64,000 bases of DNA from 1-14-0-10-37-14 sp037130845 (GTDB lineage: Bacteria; Patescibacteriota; Patescibacteriia; Patescibacteriales; Patescibacteriaceae): contig JBAXSE010000005.1 of assembly GCA_037130845.1 (NCBI GenBank), positions 10,115-74,114 on the forward strand, read 5' to 3'. The first letter of the stretch is position 1; every line of letters starts with the position of its first letter. The notes beneath the pieces were generated by a model, which saw only the letters and a list, made by a program, of their open reading frames with translations, ran no database searches and was not told the DNA's origin. The position numbers were made by a program, and so were the translations under genes. Shown in pieces: positions 50,937 through 59,432 of the stretch.

Positions 50937-53240
50937 ATGCCTCTCAAAATGTACAAGCTGATTCTCAAGATCGGCGTCTTGGCCACGTTTGTCAGTTGGT
51001 TCCTTATCTTTAGCGGTTGGTATTTCCCGTATATTACCGGTAAACAGATCTATTTTAATATCGTAGTCGAGCTGTTGATGATTTTCTGGGTAGCTATGAT
51101 CGTTAAGTTCCCCGAAACCAGGCCTAAGAAGAGCTGGATTTCTTTCGGTATTGGCGCTTATGTTTTGGCAATGCTGGCCAGCTCGATTTTTGGCGTAGAC
51201 TGGAATCTCAGTTTCTGGGGCGATGCCGAGCGGATGTTGGGGCTATTCGACTTGTTGCACTTTTTTGCTTTGTATTTGCTGATCTCCTCGGCCTTTACGA
51301 CCAAAAGAGATTGGTATGTTTTGTTTAATGGAGCGATTGTCGCTGCTTTGGCCTTGGCTTTTTATGCCTTTGCTAAGTATGATGGCGGGCATTCGGTTGG
51401 CAATGTTAATATGACCAGCAATATCTCGACGCTGGGCAATGCTACTTATGTGGCTGGCGTAATGTTGTTTGCCTTTTGGTTCGTGGTCTACATGCTGATC
51501 AAAACCAAGGATTGGTTGATCCGCGCGTTGTATCTGGTGGCTCTGGGCATTATCTTCGCTTGTTTTATGTTTGCTGATGTATCCGGGTCGCAGGCCGGTT
51601 TTGCTGTCTCGGTTGCCGTGTTTGGCTTTATCTGGGGCTTTTGGAACAAGAACAAGCGAGCTCGAAAGATTACCTTGGGTATCTTGGGTGTTTTCTTGGC
51701 TTTTGTGATTGTGATGTTTGCAGTGCGTGATAATGCTGTTTTTAACGGTACGCGCTTGGGCAAGGTTTTTCGCGATTTTTCGGAGAATAATCCGACCTTG
51801 AATACCAGGTTTTATGCCTGGAATGCGGCTATCAAAGGTTTTCAAGAAATGCCAATCCTGGGTTCCGGTTATAATAATTTTGCTTTGTTCTTCGATAAAT
51901 ATTTCCAAGGCAGTTATTATAAGTGGACGACCACCGAAGAATACTTTGATCACGCCCATAATAATTTGTTGGATATCGCCAGCACTTCCGGTATTATCGG
52001 GCTGATTACGTATTTGTCTATCTTTATCGCCATCGCCTATTATGCTATCAAGGCCTGGCGGCAGGGGAAAATCGGCCTGACCGAATTCGCCTTTATTACC
52101 GCGGTCTTCGTAGCCTATTTTATCCATAATTTGGCCGTTTTTGATGCTATGGCTAATCTGATGTTGCTGATGATTGTCTTTGGCTATGTCTATTGGCTGC
52201 ACAGCGAAGCGCAAGTTGCGCCCGAGCCGGATGCTAATTTGTATGTAACAGTCAAAATTAAGCAGCGAAGTGACAATATGCCTCGCCGGAGGATAGATGA
52301 GGCTTGGGAATTTAGCAATCGGGAATTAATCGCCTTGGCGATTGCCGCTTGTTTTTTCGGTTTTTTGATTTTTCATTATAACATGAGGATTGCACGGGCT
52401 TTCCGAGAGAGCATCGATGCTATCCAGACTTGGCAATCAGGCGATGTGCAGGTTGTCCATGACGCTTGGCAGCAGGCCTTGTCTTATGATACGCCGTTGG
52501 ATCGTGACTTACGTTCGCTATTTATCGGGCAAGTCGTAGGTAATTTCCAGGCATTGCAAGCAGCCAAAGGCCAAGAGCGTGATCAGTTATGGCAGTTGGC
52601 GGTAGAAATGAGCAAAAAAAATGTGGTCTTGAATCCTAAAGATTCTATGGCTAATTTGTGGATGGCCCAGGTGTATTATTACAAAGGCGTGATGGAGAAA
52701 AATATGGATGATATTAAGCAGGCTTTGGTCTATATTGACGCCAGTACCGCTAATGGCGGGCAGCATATTCCGCCTATGATCTTTAAGTCCAGTGTCCAAA
52801 GCTCTTTGGGTGATCGCGCGGGTGCTCTTAAGACTTTGAGAACGGCATTGGAATGGTATCCGAACTATTACGATGCCTATTGTTATGTCGCCGATATCAC
52901 TGTGGGAGATCGAGTTGATTTTAGTCCAGCCGCCTTGGTTGATTTGACCAAATGTTTGGATAATTCTCCCAAGGCCAGGCTGCTTAAGGACGATTTGTGG
53001 TCGATGGCCGCTAACAGCTATCGTGCCGCCAAGGATTACAAACATACTGCTATGGCATTGGGCGTCCGACTGCTCGGCAACCCCAAAGATGCCGTGCTGC
53101 GAGCCCAGGCCGTGGATTATTATAACAAGGCTGGTATGACAGCCGAAGCGCAGAAACTGGTGGAGGATGGCAATGATTTGCAAGCGCAGACGCAGCAACA
53201 AACGCAGGTTCAGTCTCAGCCTATGAAGAGCAGCAGATAG
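50937..53240 (+). CDS. O-antigen ligase-like membrane protein with TPR tail
   Basis: A 767-residue protein. About 10-12 membrane helices span residues 8-425. The extracellular loop with YFDHAHNNLLDIASTSGIIG near 340 is the Wzy/WaaL (PF04932) hallmark, and TRFYAWNAAIKGFQEMPILGSGYNNF before it is also typical. After another helix (about 463-482), the C-terminal 280 residues form TPR-like helical repeats (AMANLWMAQVYYYKGVMEKN, AGALKTLRTALEWYPNYYDAY). Such fusions occur in bacterial O-oligosaccharyl transferases and ligases that attach glycans to proteins or lipids. S-layer glycosylation is a reasonable inference from the neighbours. Confidence 0.85.
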   Translation: MPLKMYKLILKIGVLATFVSWFLIFSGWYFPYITGKQIYFNIVVELLMIFWVAMIVKFPETRPKKSWISFGIGAYVLAMLASSIFGVDWNLSFWGDAERMLGLFDLLHFFALYLLISSAFTTKRDWYVLFNGAIVAALALAFYAFAKYDGGHSVGNVNMTSNISTLGNATYVAGVMLFAFWFVVYMLIKTKDWLIRALYLVALGIIFACFMFADVSGSQAGFAVSVAVFGFIWGFWNKNKRARKITLGILGVFLAFVIVMFAVRDNAVFNGTRLGKVFRDFSENNPTLNTRFYAWNAAIKGFQEMPILGSGYNNFALFFDKYFQGSYYKWTTTEEYFDHAHNNLLDIASTSGIIGLITYLSIFIAIAYYAIKAWRQGKIGLTEFAFITAVFVAYFIHNLAVFDAMANLMLLMIVFGYVYWLHSEAQVAPEPDANLYVTVKIKQRSDNMPRRRIDEAWEFSNRELIALAIAACFFGFLIFHYNMRIARAFRESIDAIQTWQSGDVQVVHDAWQQALSYDTPLDRDLRSLFIGQVVGNFQALQAAKGQERDQLWQLAVEMSKKNVVLNPKDSMANLWMAQVYYYKGVMEKNMDDIKQALVYIDASTANGGQHIPPMIFKSSVQSSLGDRAGALKTLRTALEWYPNYYDAYCYVADITVGDRVDFSPAALVDLTKCLDNSPKARLLKDDLWSMAANSYRAAKDYKHTAMALGVRLLGNPKDAVLRAQAVDYYNKAGMTAEAQKLVEDGNDLQAQTQQQTQVQSQPMKSSR

Positions 53241-53248
53241 GTGGAGTA

Positions 53249-53330
53249 AGTCAAAAGTTATAAGTCAAAAGGCAAAAGTTTGGTATCTGTGCTTCGCACA
53301 GATGATTATTATATTTTTGACTTATCAGCC
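53249..53330. repeat. AT-rich inverted repeat with central hairpin
   Basis: AAGTCAAAA-type sequence on the left and TTTTTGACTT on the right surround a perfect hairpin ATCTGTGC-TTC-GCACAGAT. It has the same design as other small repeats here (AT-rich arms, GC-rich hairpin centre). No gene is seen in the gap. Confidence 0.45.
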
Positions 53331-53400
53331 AAAATCTGCCAAAATGTAACTATCGACCTTGGACGATATATTATCGTTCATCGATTTAATCATCACGATT

Positions 53401-54390
53401 ATGATCTGTAGCCAATGCGGGCGTGAGATCCCTGACGGATCGCTAAGCTGCAATTATTGCGGCAAAATATTTGTTACGAAACGCGCGCCAGGTGAGCTGC
53501 CTGTTTCGCGAGAGTCTCTTGTCGCTACTCAGCCGGCGCCAATCCCTCGGGGGTCCGGTGGCAGCCTGGTCCAGCCCAATAGGCCGCAATCAGTTGACAG
53601 CGTGGCTAAGGCAGTGGCTTTCCGCCGTTATCAGCGCTGGTTTTTTTACCTTGTAATTACTGCTATTTTTGTGGCCGGTATCTTTTATATTACCAAGATT
53701 TCTTCAGATAATTCGGCTTTGGTCGCCAAGATTAATGATGGCGATATGGCTCTCAAGGCGCAGAAAGATGCCATTGAAGCTAGGGACAATCAGATCAAAG
53801 TCAAAGAAACGCAATTGCAGGATGCCAAGAATAGCTTCCAGGATGTCCAAGTGAGCTTGCAAGCGGCTAACAAGCTGTTGGTTGACGCTAATGCCGCCAA
53901 CGAAAAGTCAATCAAGGATATTACCAATTTGCAGGATGCCGTTAGCGCGGCTCAGGCCATGGCTACTACTTCTTTGTCTGTTTCTAGAAACTTGATACAA
54001 GAATTAGGTATTTCTATCGCCACCAAAGAGGTTGCGCTATTGCCCTTGGCGTCTTTGCCTGAGCAGATGAACGGATTGGACACGGACAAAGACGGTATTC
54101 CTGATTGGTTTGAGACGATTATCGGGACTGATCCGCTGCTAGCGGATACGGATAAGGATGGCTATAGTGATTTGGACGAAATTAGAAAAGGCTTTAATCC
54201 AATCGGACCCGGAAAGATACCTGTCGACTTGGCATTAGCCAATAAATACAAAGGCAAGATATTGTTGGAAAAGGTGAGCTCGAAACTGTCTTATGCCTGG
54301 TATATCGGACAAAATGGCTTGCGTTATTATCTGGGCAGTTCGGCCGATAATTATCAAAACTTATTAACCAGTACATACTGGACTAAATAA
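53401..54390 (+). CDS. Zinc-ribbon membrane protein with coiled coil and TSP3-like loops
   Basis: About 329 residues from the ATG at 53401; a longer upstream frame is unlikely because the zinc ribbon is normally N-terminal. Residues 3-20 form a zinc ribbon (CSQCGREIPDGSLSCNYCG). A Pro/Ser linker leads to one membrane helix (about 80-100, FFYLVITAIFVAGIFYI). An extracellular coiled coil follows (about 105-205), then calcium loops of thrombospondin-3 type (DTDKDGIPDWFE, DTDKDGYSDLDE). The C-terminal degenerate KGxAWY-type module is KGKILLEKVSSKLSYAWYIG. It links a cytoplasmic zinc domain to an outside calcium-binding stalk, perhaps for surface attachment or sensing. Confidence 0.78.
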   Translation: MICSQCGREIPDGSLSCNYCGKIFVTKRAPGELPVSRESLVATQPAPIPRGSGGSLVQPNRPQSVDSVAKAVAFRRYQRWFFYLVITAIFVAGIFYITKISSDNSALVAKINDGDMALKAQKDAIEARDNQIKVKETQLQDAKNSFQDVQVSLQAANKLLVDANAANEKSIKDITNLQDAVSAAQAMATTSLSVSRNLIQELGISIATKEVALLPLASLPEQMNGLDTDKDGIPDWFETIIGTDPLLADTDKDGYSDLDEIRKGFNPIGPGKIPVDLALANKYKGKILLEKVSSKLSYAWYIGQNGLRYYLGSSADNYQNLLTSTYWTK

Positions 54391-54402
54391 TTTAGGCTTA
54401 AT

Positions 54403-54436
54403 AAAGCCGGCCCAGGGGAGGTCGGCTTTTAATTTT
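54403..54436 (+). terminator. Intrinsic terminator directly before the next ATG
   Basis: AAAGCCGGCC (54403-54412), seven-base loop and GGTCGGCTTT (54420-54429), with one G-U pair and a T-rich tail. The ATG of the next gene (54437) follows at once, so that gene either depends on read-through or starts from a promoter inside this stretch. Confidence 0.75.
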
Positions 54437-56224
54437 ATGAAAACTTTTCTTATCTCAAACTGTCGTCTGTTGGGTTTTGTTTTGCTTCTGGGGCTATGGG
54501 TGGCTCCCGCCTTGGCCTACGATGAAACAATTACCCATCCGAGCTTGGTTAAGCAAGCGGCTGACTACTATAATGCCAATGCAACGCAGAAACTAAGCGA
54601 AGAGCAGATATCGTTAATGATGCAAGGGGCGCAAGGCGAGGATGATCCGGCTTGGCGCAGTCTTAATCATTTCTATGACCCTATCAACGATAACGGCTTG
54701 GAGGTAGCACCTGGACAGCCGGTTGGTTATTCTTCAATGCAATGGTCGATGGGCCAACAAGACGCTCAAATATATTGGCGCAATGACGCCTATGCTCAGG
54801 CGGTGGCGGCCGGGCGGCGCAAAGACTTGTCGACGGCCTTTCGCCAGTTGGGCGCCAGCCTTCACTTGATTGCCGATGCCGGGGTTCCTGCCCACGTACG
54901 CAATGACGAGCATTTGGAGGGCGATCCTTATGAATCGTGGGTTAAATGGCAGGCGCAATATAACGCTGCTGCCTTGCGGTTGTATGACCCTGATATTAGT
55001 CGTCCGCGATGCGGTGATTTTCAAACATGTTTGCGCCAGTTGGCATTGTATACCAACCACGGATATTTTTCGGGTGATACAATTAGTCGCGATGTATATT
55101 ATGAGCCTTACGACAGTATCGTGATCACTAAGGATGGTTATGCCCAAGCAGGGGGCCATTTGGTAGCGCATTATAATCCTTTGTTAAAGCGGTTAGAATT
55201 AAATGAAGTGGTATTATTGGATAATTGGCATACATTGGCGCCGCGGGTAATCGGTTATGAAGCTAGGGCAATAGAGCTGTTTATGGATGAGGCCGGATTG
55301 AAGCCTCCAGTCAAAGGGAAGGGGCAGATTGCTTCTGGCGTCAAGATATACAGTAAAGATGCAGAAGCTGCCTGGCCCATTCCGGTGATTGATGAAAGCC
55401 AAGGTGTGCCGATACAATTCTTATTGCCGCCTAGCATACAGCCGGTTTTGCCGGCAGGTGGAACGCCAGCGCCGGCGCCGACTGTTGCAACCTCCAGCAG
55501 CTTGGCCCTGCCAGTTGAGAGTGTTCCAGCGGCCACTGGCGCCACCGCTACGCCGGCAGTTGATGTTATTCCGCCGCCAGCAGCTAGCAGTTCTTCGCCG
55601 GTAGAGACAGCCAGTTCAAGCCCAACCAGCAGCGAACCGGTTATTGTCGTTCCCGCCCCGGCAACACAAAAATATCTGTGGCTTTTTGATGAGACTGCCG
55701 GCGCCGAGGCATTGGAGGCAACCGGCGGACCGACTATCCATAATTATGGCGACTGGGGAGAAGGTAAGAGCGGGTCTTGTTTAAAGACGAACAGCATAGA
55801 TGGCAAGTTTGCCTATGCGGTGCGGGATTATTTCTTGCCGGCCGGCGAGATGACTATGGCTTTTGACATCAAAGACGGCTCAGACCCTGGCTATCGGCAA
55901 GAGTCTGCCCGAGTGGTAATTATGGGCGGGGACTTTAGTGAGATTGCCGGCATAGCGCCAAATGTTATCCAAGTCGCCTATTATTACCAAGGACAGCGCA
56001 AGGCCTTTACTTCGGCTTTGCCTGATGACCATGCTTGGCATCGAGTTGTGGCGGTGTATAGTGTTGTCGGCCTTAAATTATATATGGATGGCAATCTGCT
56101 CGAGGTGATGCCTGGCGATTTTAGTCTGCCGGCAGGAGCAGGCAGTATCTATATCGTTGGTGAAAATGCTACAACCTACATCGACAATCTAGCCATCTGG
56201 TCCCAGGCCCTATCGCCAAATTAA
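54437..56224 (+). CDS. Secreted zinc-dependent phospholipase C-like protein with LamG-like domain
   Basis: A 595-residue secreted protein. Signal peptide about 1-27 (LGFVLLLGLWVAPALA). The N-terminal domain (about 28-285) resembles zinc-dependent phospholipase C/S1-P1 nuclease: THPSLVKQAADYY near the start, RSLNHFYDPI, and the metal-binding HLIADAGVPAH near 142-152. A Pro/Ala/Ser/Thr linker (about 330-410) separates it from a C-terminal LamG/concanavalin-like domain (LWLFDETAGAEALEATGG, FDIKDGSDPG, LKLYMDGNLLE). It may cleave phospholipids or another phosphoester outside the cell, with the lectin-like domain giving binding. Catalysis is inferred from the motif only. Confidence 0.72.
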   Translation: MKTFLISNCRLLGFVLLLGLWVAPALAYDETITHPSLVKQAADYYNANATQKLSEEQISLMMQGAQGEDDPAWRSLNHFYDPINDNGLEVAPGQPVGYSSMQWSMGQQDAQIYWRNDAYAQAVAAGRRKDLSTAFRQLGASLHLIADAGVPAHVRNDEHLEGDPYESWVKWQAQYNAAALRLYDPDISRPRCGDFQTCLRQLALYTNHGYFSGDTISRDVYYEPYDSIVITKDGYAQAGGHLVAHYNPLLKRLELNEVVLLDNWHTLAPRVIGYEARAIELFMDEAGLKPPVKGKGQIASGVKIYSKDAEAAWPIPVIDESQGVPIQFLLPPSIQPVLPAGGTPAPAPTVATSSSLALPVESVPAATGATATPAVDVIPPPAASSSSPVETASSSPTSSEPVIVVPAPATQKYLWLFDETAGAEALEATGGPTIHNYGDWGEGKSGSCLKTNSIDGKFAYAVRDYFLPAGEMTMAFDIKDGSDPGYRQESARVVIMGGDFSEIAGIAPNVIQVAYYYQGQRKAFTSALPDDHAWHRVVAVYSVVGLKLYMDGNLLEVMPGDFSLPAGAGSIYIVGENATTYIDNLAIWSQALSPN

Positions 56225-56286
56225 TTATTTATTTATTTAACATTATTTTACTCAATCACCAATGATTTAAGTATCAATAATAAAAG

Positions 56287-56318
56287 TTCACTTCAGTAAA
56301 CTAGTTTACTGAAGTGAA
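56287..56318. repeat. Left 32-base palindrome of the TrpR-like unit
   Basis: Perfect over 16 bases on each side of 56302|56303. The core CAGTAAACTAGTTTACTG is identical to that of the 36534 palindrome. ACTAGT at the centre recalls the CTAG half-sites of trp operators. It covers the space where the regulator's promoter should lie. Confidence 0.88.
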
Positions 56319-56352
56319 GAAATAATTTAAAAATATGGGAGGGAAATTAAAG

Positions 56353-56766
56353 ATGCATAATCTGACTGAAGCTCAGCGGAAAGAGTGTCTGGGCGATTTT
56401 TACAAAATCGTCGCTTCATTTCATGATTATAATGAGGCTAAAAACTTCTTTAAGGACTTGTTAACGTCCAGCGAAATGATTATGATTTCGCGTCGGATTC
56501 AAGTAGCCAAATATTTAATGGAAGGAATGACGCACGAACAAGTTATTGAGGCGCTAGGCGTTGGTAGTGGAACCGTAGTCCAAGTAGACCGCTGGTTGCA
56601 CGATGGTAATCGCGGCTATCGGCAAGTGCTAAAAAAGTTTAAAGATGAAGAGAAAATAAAAAAAGCCTCGGGATCTTCTCATTATTCTTTAGCTCAATTG
56701 AGAAAAAAATTCCCAGTACAATTTATATTTTTGCATTTGTTAATGGATAAAAGCAGAAAGTCGTAA
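56353..56766 (+). CDS. TrpR/YerC-like helix-turn-helix regulator
   Basis: About 137 residues from the ATG at 56353, which has GGGAGGG nine bases upstream; an ATG at 56335 would add six residues but lacks an SD. The central region (FFKDLLTSSEMIMISRRIQVAKYLMEGMTHEQVIEALGVGSGTVVQVDRWL, in pieces at about 36-86) fits the Trp-repressor superfamily, YerC/YecD branch. Its helix-turn-helix is at EQVIEALGVGSGTVVQVDRWL, and GNRGYRQVL follows as in YerC. The C-terminal basic tail (KKASGSSHYSLAQLRKKF) extends beyond the usual end. It is probably a dimeric DNA-binding protein, and the identical palindromes on both sides are its likely targets. The target link is inference. Confidence 0.85.
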   Translation: MHNLTEAQRKECLGDFYKIVASFHDYNEAKNFFKDLLTSSEMIMISRRIQVAKYLMEGMTHEQVIEALGVGSGTVVQVDRWLHDGNRGYRQVLKKFKDEEKIKKASGSSHYSLAQLRKKFPVQFIFLHLLMDKSRKS

Positions 56767-56772
56767 ACTGTA

Positions 56773-56804
56773 TTCACTTCAGTAAACTAGTTTACTGAAG
56801 TGAA
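56773..56804. repeat. Right 32-base palindrome of the TrpR-like unit
   Basis: Identical to the left copy over all 32 bases, centred at 56788|56789. The flanking bases outside the palindrome differ between copies, so the identity is confined to the palindrome. No T-run follows, so it is not a typical terminator. Confidence 0.88.
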
Positions 56805-56865
56805 CTTTATATATAAAGTAGATAATTTGGGCTTAAGTTAAAAATAAGTTAAAAATTTTGTGATT

Positions 56866-56902
56866 CAAAAAAGAGGCGGCTGGGGGCCATCTCTTTTTTG
56901 AA
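56866..56902 (-). terminator. Terminator of the minus-strand operon
   Basis: AAAAAAGAG and CTCTTTTTT arms with GGC/GCC pairs inside form an imperfect hairpin with T-runs on both strands. It lies 17 bases beyond the porB stop and ends the operon read on the minus strand. Confidence 0.65.
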
Positions 56903-56918
56903 GTTCAATTATTATATT

Positions 56919-57794
56919 TTACAAATCGTATTTGGCGATGTTTTCGTCGGCTTTGTTTTGCAGCCAGTCAATTAGCTCTAGGCCTTCGGGGGAATTGACA
57001 AGGTGGGCGAAGCGGCGCTGTTTTGCCAGGTATTCTTTGACTAGCGGGATAGGGCGGGGGACCTTCCAATCGCTGGTTTTTTGGCCATAGCGGAATTCCA
57101 GCAGAGGGTAGATGCCGGTTTCGGCGGCCAGTTTGGGCACGAGCATCGTGTCTTTGACATCAATGTGCCAGCCGGGAATGCAACTCGATAATACTTGGAT
57201 GTAGCTAGGGCCGTCAGTGGCTGCTGCGGCTAAGACCTTGGCCTTTAAATCGTCCAGGAAGGCTGAGGTCGTCTGCGCGACATATGGCACGCCGTGCGCC
57301 AGCGCAATCGCCATCATGTCCTTCTTGTGGCCGGTAAAGCCAAGCTCTAGCGCGACAGCCGGGGTGGTGGCGGTGTTGGTGCCCTTAATAGTGGCGGCAG
57401 AGGCTTGCATGCCGGTATTGGCATAGATTTCGTTGTCGTAGCAAATATAGATAATAGGTTCGCCGCGGCTCCAAAGGCCGGAGACGGCGCCAAAGCCGAT
57501 GTCAAAGGTTGAGCCATCGCCGGCCTGGACTAAGATCTTGGTTTTTTTGTCCAGCCCTTGCTGTTTGAGCGCGGCGTAGATGCCCGAAGCCACGCTGGCC
57601 GGATTGGCAAATAGCGAATGGATCCAAGGCACTCCCCAAGCTGAATGTCCGTGGCGGCTGGTGGTGATTTCCAGACAGCCCGTGGCATTAGCGATAATTA
57701 CATCGGGGCCTAAAGCGTTGACTACGGTGCGAGCCGCTAAAATTTGGCCGCAACCGACGCAGGCTGTATTGTCGAAGCTAAGTAGATTAGACAT
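56919..57794 (-). CDS. porB: 2-oxoacid:ferredoxin oxidoreductase, beta subunit
   Basis: A 291-residue TPP-binding subunit. ACVGCGQILAART at residues 11-23 has the cysteine pair typical of beta subunits. NATGCLEITTSRHGHSAWG follows, then the TPP/Mg motif GDGSTFDIGFGAVSG near 92-106 and CYDNEIYANTGMQAS near 117. It decarboxylates pyruvate or another 2-oxoacid with CoA and reduces ferredoxin, in the cytoplasm. Its partners PorA and PorG lie 3.6 kb upstream on the same strand, separated by four secretion and wall genes. No PorD ferredoxin domain is seen in the window. Confidence 0.9.
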   Translation of the reverse strand: MSNLLSFDNTACVGCGQILAARTVVNALGPDVIIANATGCLEITTSRHGHSAWGVPWIHSLFANPASVASGIYAALKQQGLDKKTKILVQAGDGSTFDIGFGAVSGLWSRGEPIIYICYDNEIYANTGMQASAATIKGTNTATTPAVALELGFTGHKKDMMAIALAHGVPYVAQTTSAFLDDLKAKVLAAAATDGPSYIQVLSSCIPGWHIDVKDTMLVPKLAAETGIYPLLEFRYGQKTSDWKVPRPIPLVKEYLAKQRRFAHLVNSPEGLELIDWLQNKADENIAKYDL

Positions 57795-57906
57795 ATGTTA
57801 TGTAGGATGCATTTATTTAGTAACGCAATATAAAATTCTTATGCTTCAAGAGTTTGCTGGTAAGCCGGTTTAACTTGTGCCGATTATGATTAGATTTCCG
57901 CCTTCG

Positions 57907-57937
57907 CCTGCCTCGACTTCTCAGCAAAGCAGGCAGG
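57907..57937. repeat. GC-rich hairpin repeat CCTGCCT/AGGCAGG
   Basis: CCTGCCT (57907-57913) pairs with AGGCAGG (57931-57937) around CGACTTCTCAGCAAAGC. It belongs with the related hairpins at 25183 and 41617. It lies in the gap between porB and the 3D-domain gene, which otherwise holds no gene. Confidence 0.5.
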
Positions 57938-57995
57938 AATGACAGGGGAAAGGAGGGACGCCCCTATGATGCAGCGGGGCAAGCAGTAATGGTTA

Positions 57996-58592
57996 TTATA
58001 GAGGAATCTTAACCTGATAAATGCCGATGGCTTTGAAGGCTGCTTGGCAGTCGTCGAACCAGAGGTCAACGCGGCGGCCCTTGATGGCCGACCCTTTGTC
58101 TGTGACAGTGTATTTTTGCCCAGCGACTTCGATTTGGCTGCCAGCCGGGAAACAGCTCCAGTCAGCTGCGGCCGTGCCCGGTATGGGCTGGGTAAAAGTT
58201 GCGGTTTGATTGCAATAGGTTTTCTTCTGATCGTTAAAGTCTTTGCAGGCGCCCCAAGTCAGGCCTGAACTGCCGCAGGTAAAGCGATCTTCGCGCCCGT
58301 CCGGGCAAGTGCAGTTTAGTCCGACTGCGCAAAGGAAGTCATGGCGTACCTTGAAGGCGGCGCTCAGCGGGCGGCAGTAGCCTGTAACCAGCGCGTCGAA
58401 ATAGCCTTGCTTTTTTTCTTGGTCATTAAAGCGGTTGCAAGGCAAGACGGCGTATTGGTCAATCACTTGCGGCAGAGGCTTGCCGATCATCTCTCGCATT
58501 AGCTTGAGCTTGTTATTGTCTCTTAGTGCGTAGATGATAAGGGCGAGAACGGCTATCGTTAATAAAATAAAATATATGATTTTTTTTGCCAT
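57996..58592 (-). CDS. Membrane-anchored 3D-domain protein (wall hydrolase-like)
   Basis: A 198-residue protein. An N-terminal membrane helix (about 4-22, IIYFILLTIAVLALIIYAL) anchors it. A cysteine-rich region (about 50-130) precedes a C-terminal 3D domain (about 140-195). The pattern GTAAADWSCFPAGSQIEVAGQKYTVTDKGSAIKGRRVDLWF carries the three aspartates of the 3D/MltA C-terminal fold. Such domains occur in lytic transglycosylases and resuscitation factors. It sits beside an SLT transglycosylase and two pilin-like genes, suggesting local opening of peptidoglycan. Confidence 0.78.
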   Translation of the reverse strand: MAKKIIYFILLTIAVLALIIYALRDNNKLKLMREMIGKPLPQVIDQYAVLPCNRFNDQEKKQGYFDALVTGYCRPLSAAFKVRHDFLCAVGLNCTCPDGREDRFTCGSSGLTWGACKDFNDQKKTYCNQTATFTQPIPGTAAADWSCFPAGSQIEVAGQKYTVTDKGSAIKGRRVDLWFDDCQAAFKAIGIYQVKIPL

Positions 58593-58643
58593 AGTAGAGG
58601 TTAGTAGAGTTATCCTAATTCATCTAATAATAAATGCAAGCGG

Positions 58644-59423
58644 CTAACAGCCCCAGTTGTTTTGATCCAGATAGTGGTAGTTAGCCTTGACGCGGTTGAC
58701 GTAGTTTCTGGTCTCGCCGTAAGCGCCGAACCAAGAGCATTCCCAGATAGTAAGTCCGTTGCAAACGGTTACGTAGGCCGGCTTGTTGCAGCGCGAACCG
58801 CCGTTGTAGGCGGCAATCTGATATTTGATGTCGGCAGACGTGTCGCAGCTGGAATTGCGAGGCTGTTCATAGCAGCCGGTAGATTCCAGATGTTTGAGAT
58901 ATTTGGCGCCAGCCATGATAGAAGTCTGGGGGTCGCGTAAATTATTGGAAAAGCCCATGGCACGCGCGGTGGAGGGCAACAGCTGCATCAGCCCGACTGC
59001 ACCGGCCGAGCTGATGATCGAAGGGCGGCCAAGCGATTCAGCCATCATCTGCGCTTTGAGCAGGGTGCAGTCTAGGCCATACTTATCCGCTGCTCGTGCT
59101 AGTAGTTCGTCAAACTTAGAAACATTATCGCTAAAGCTAGGTTTGCCTTTGAAGATATTGATTCCTGGCAGAGACACGATTACTCGGGGCTTGGGCAAAG
59201 GTATGGAGCCGGGCACAAAAGGGATAATCATGTTGTTGGCCAATCCGGGTGAGGCTGGGTAGATCAGCTGGGGGGCATAGATAAACAAAACCAAAAAACA
59301 AAAGATAGCCGCAGCCCAAATATACATAAAGATTCTCAAGTTGTGCTCGAGATGTTTCTTTCTATCGGCAAGCTTGCGTTTGGCTGGCGTTAGCTTGTGA
59401 TGCAGCATGAGCGGACTGGGCAT
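58644..59423 (-). CDS. Membrane-anchored lytic transglycosylase (SLT domain)
   Basis: A 259-residue protein with one membrane helix (about 30-52, IFMYIWAAAIFCFLVLFIYAP). The SLT domain covers about 105-255. The catalytic glutamate is in AQMMAESLGRPSIISSAGAVGLMQLLPSTAR, and the AAYNGG motif follows near 210. It cleaves MurNAc-GlcNAc bonds and forms 1,6-anhydro ends. Lytic transglycosylases often accompany type IV secretion systems to open the wall, matching the two VirB2-like genes just upstream. The gap to the preceding gene is nine bases. Confidence 0.9.
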   Translation of the reverse strand: MPSPLMLHHKLTPAKRKLADRKKHLEHNLRIFMYIWAAAIFCFLVLFIYAPQLIYPASPGLANNMIIPFVPGSIPLPKPRVIVSLPGINIFKGKPSFSDNVSKFDELLARAADKYGLDCTLLKAQMMAESLGRPSIISSAGAVGLMQLLPSTARAMGFSNNLRDPQTSIMAGAKYLKHLESTGCYEQPRNSSCDTSADIKYQIAAYNGGSRCNKPAYVTVCNGLTIWECSWFGAYGETRNYVNRVKANYHYLDQNNWGC

Positions 59424-59432
59424 AATAAAAGA

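Larger units (their letters stand above)
56287..56804. mobile_element. TrpR-like gene bracketed by identical palindromes
   Basis: Two identical 32-base palindromes (56287-56318 and 56773-56804, TTCACTTCAGTAAACT and inverse) flank one regulator gene. The left copy ends 34 bases before the chosen ATG and the right copy begins six bases after the stop. No transposase is present. The unit could be a mobile cassette or a self-regulated gene with an operator on each side. Confidence 0.55.

Noticed and set aside
51243..52214. A 323-codon antisense frame opposite the O-antigen ligase-like gene
   Set aside because: The plus-strand product has clear membrane helices and the HAHNNLLD motif; the antisense product is low in hydrophobic structure and has no start signals.
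56773..56804. Terminator of the TrpR-like gene
   Set aside because: It is identical to the copy upstream of the gene and has no T-run on either side.
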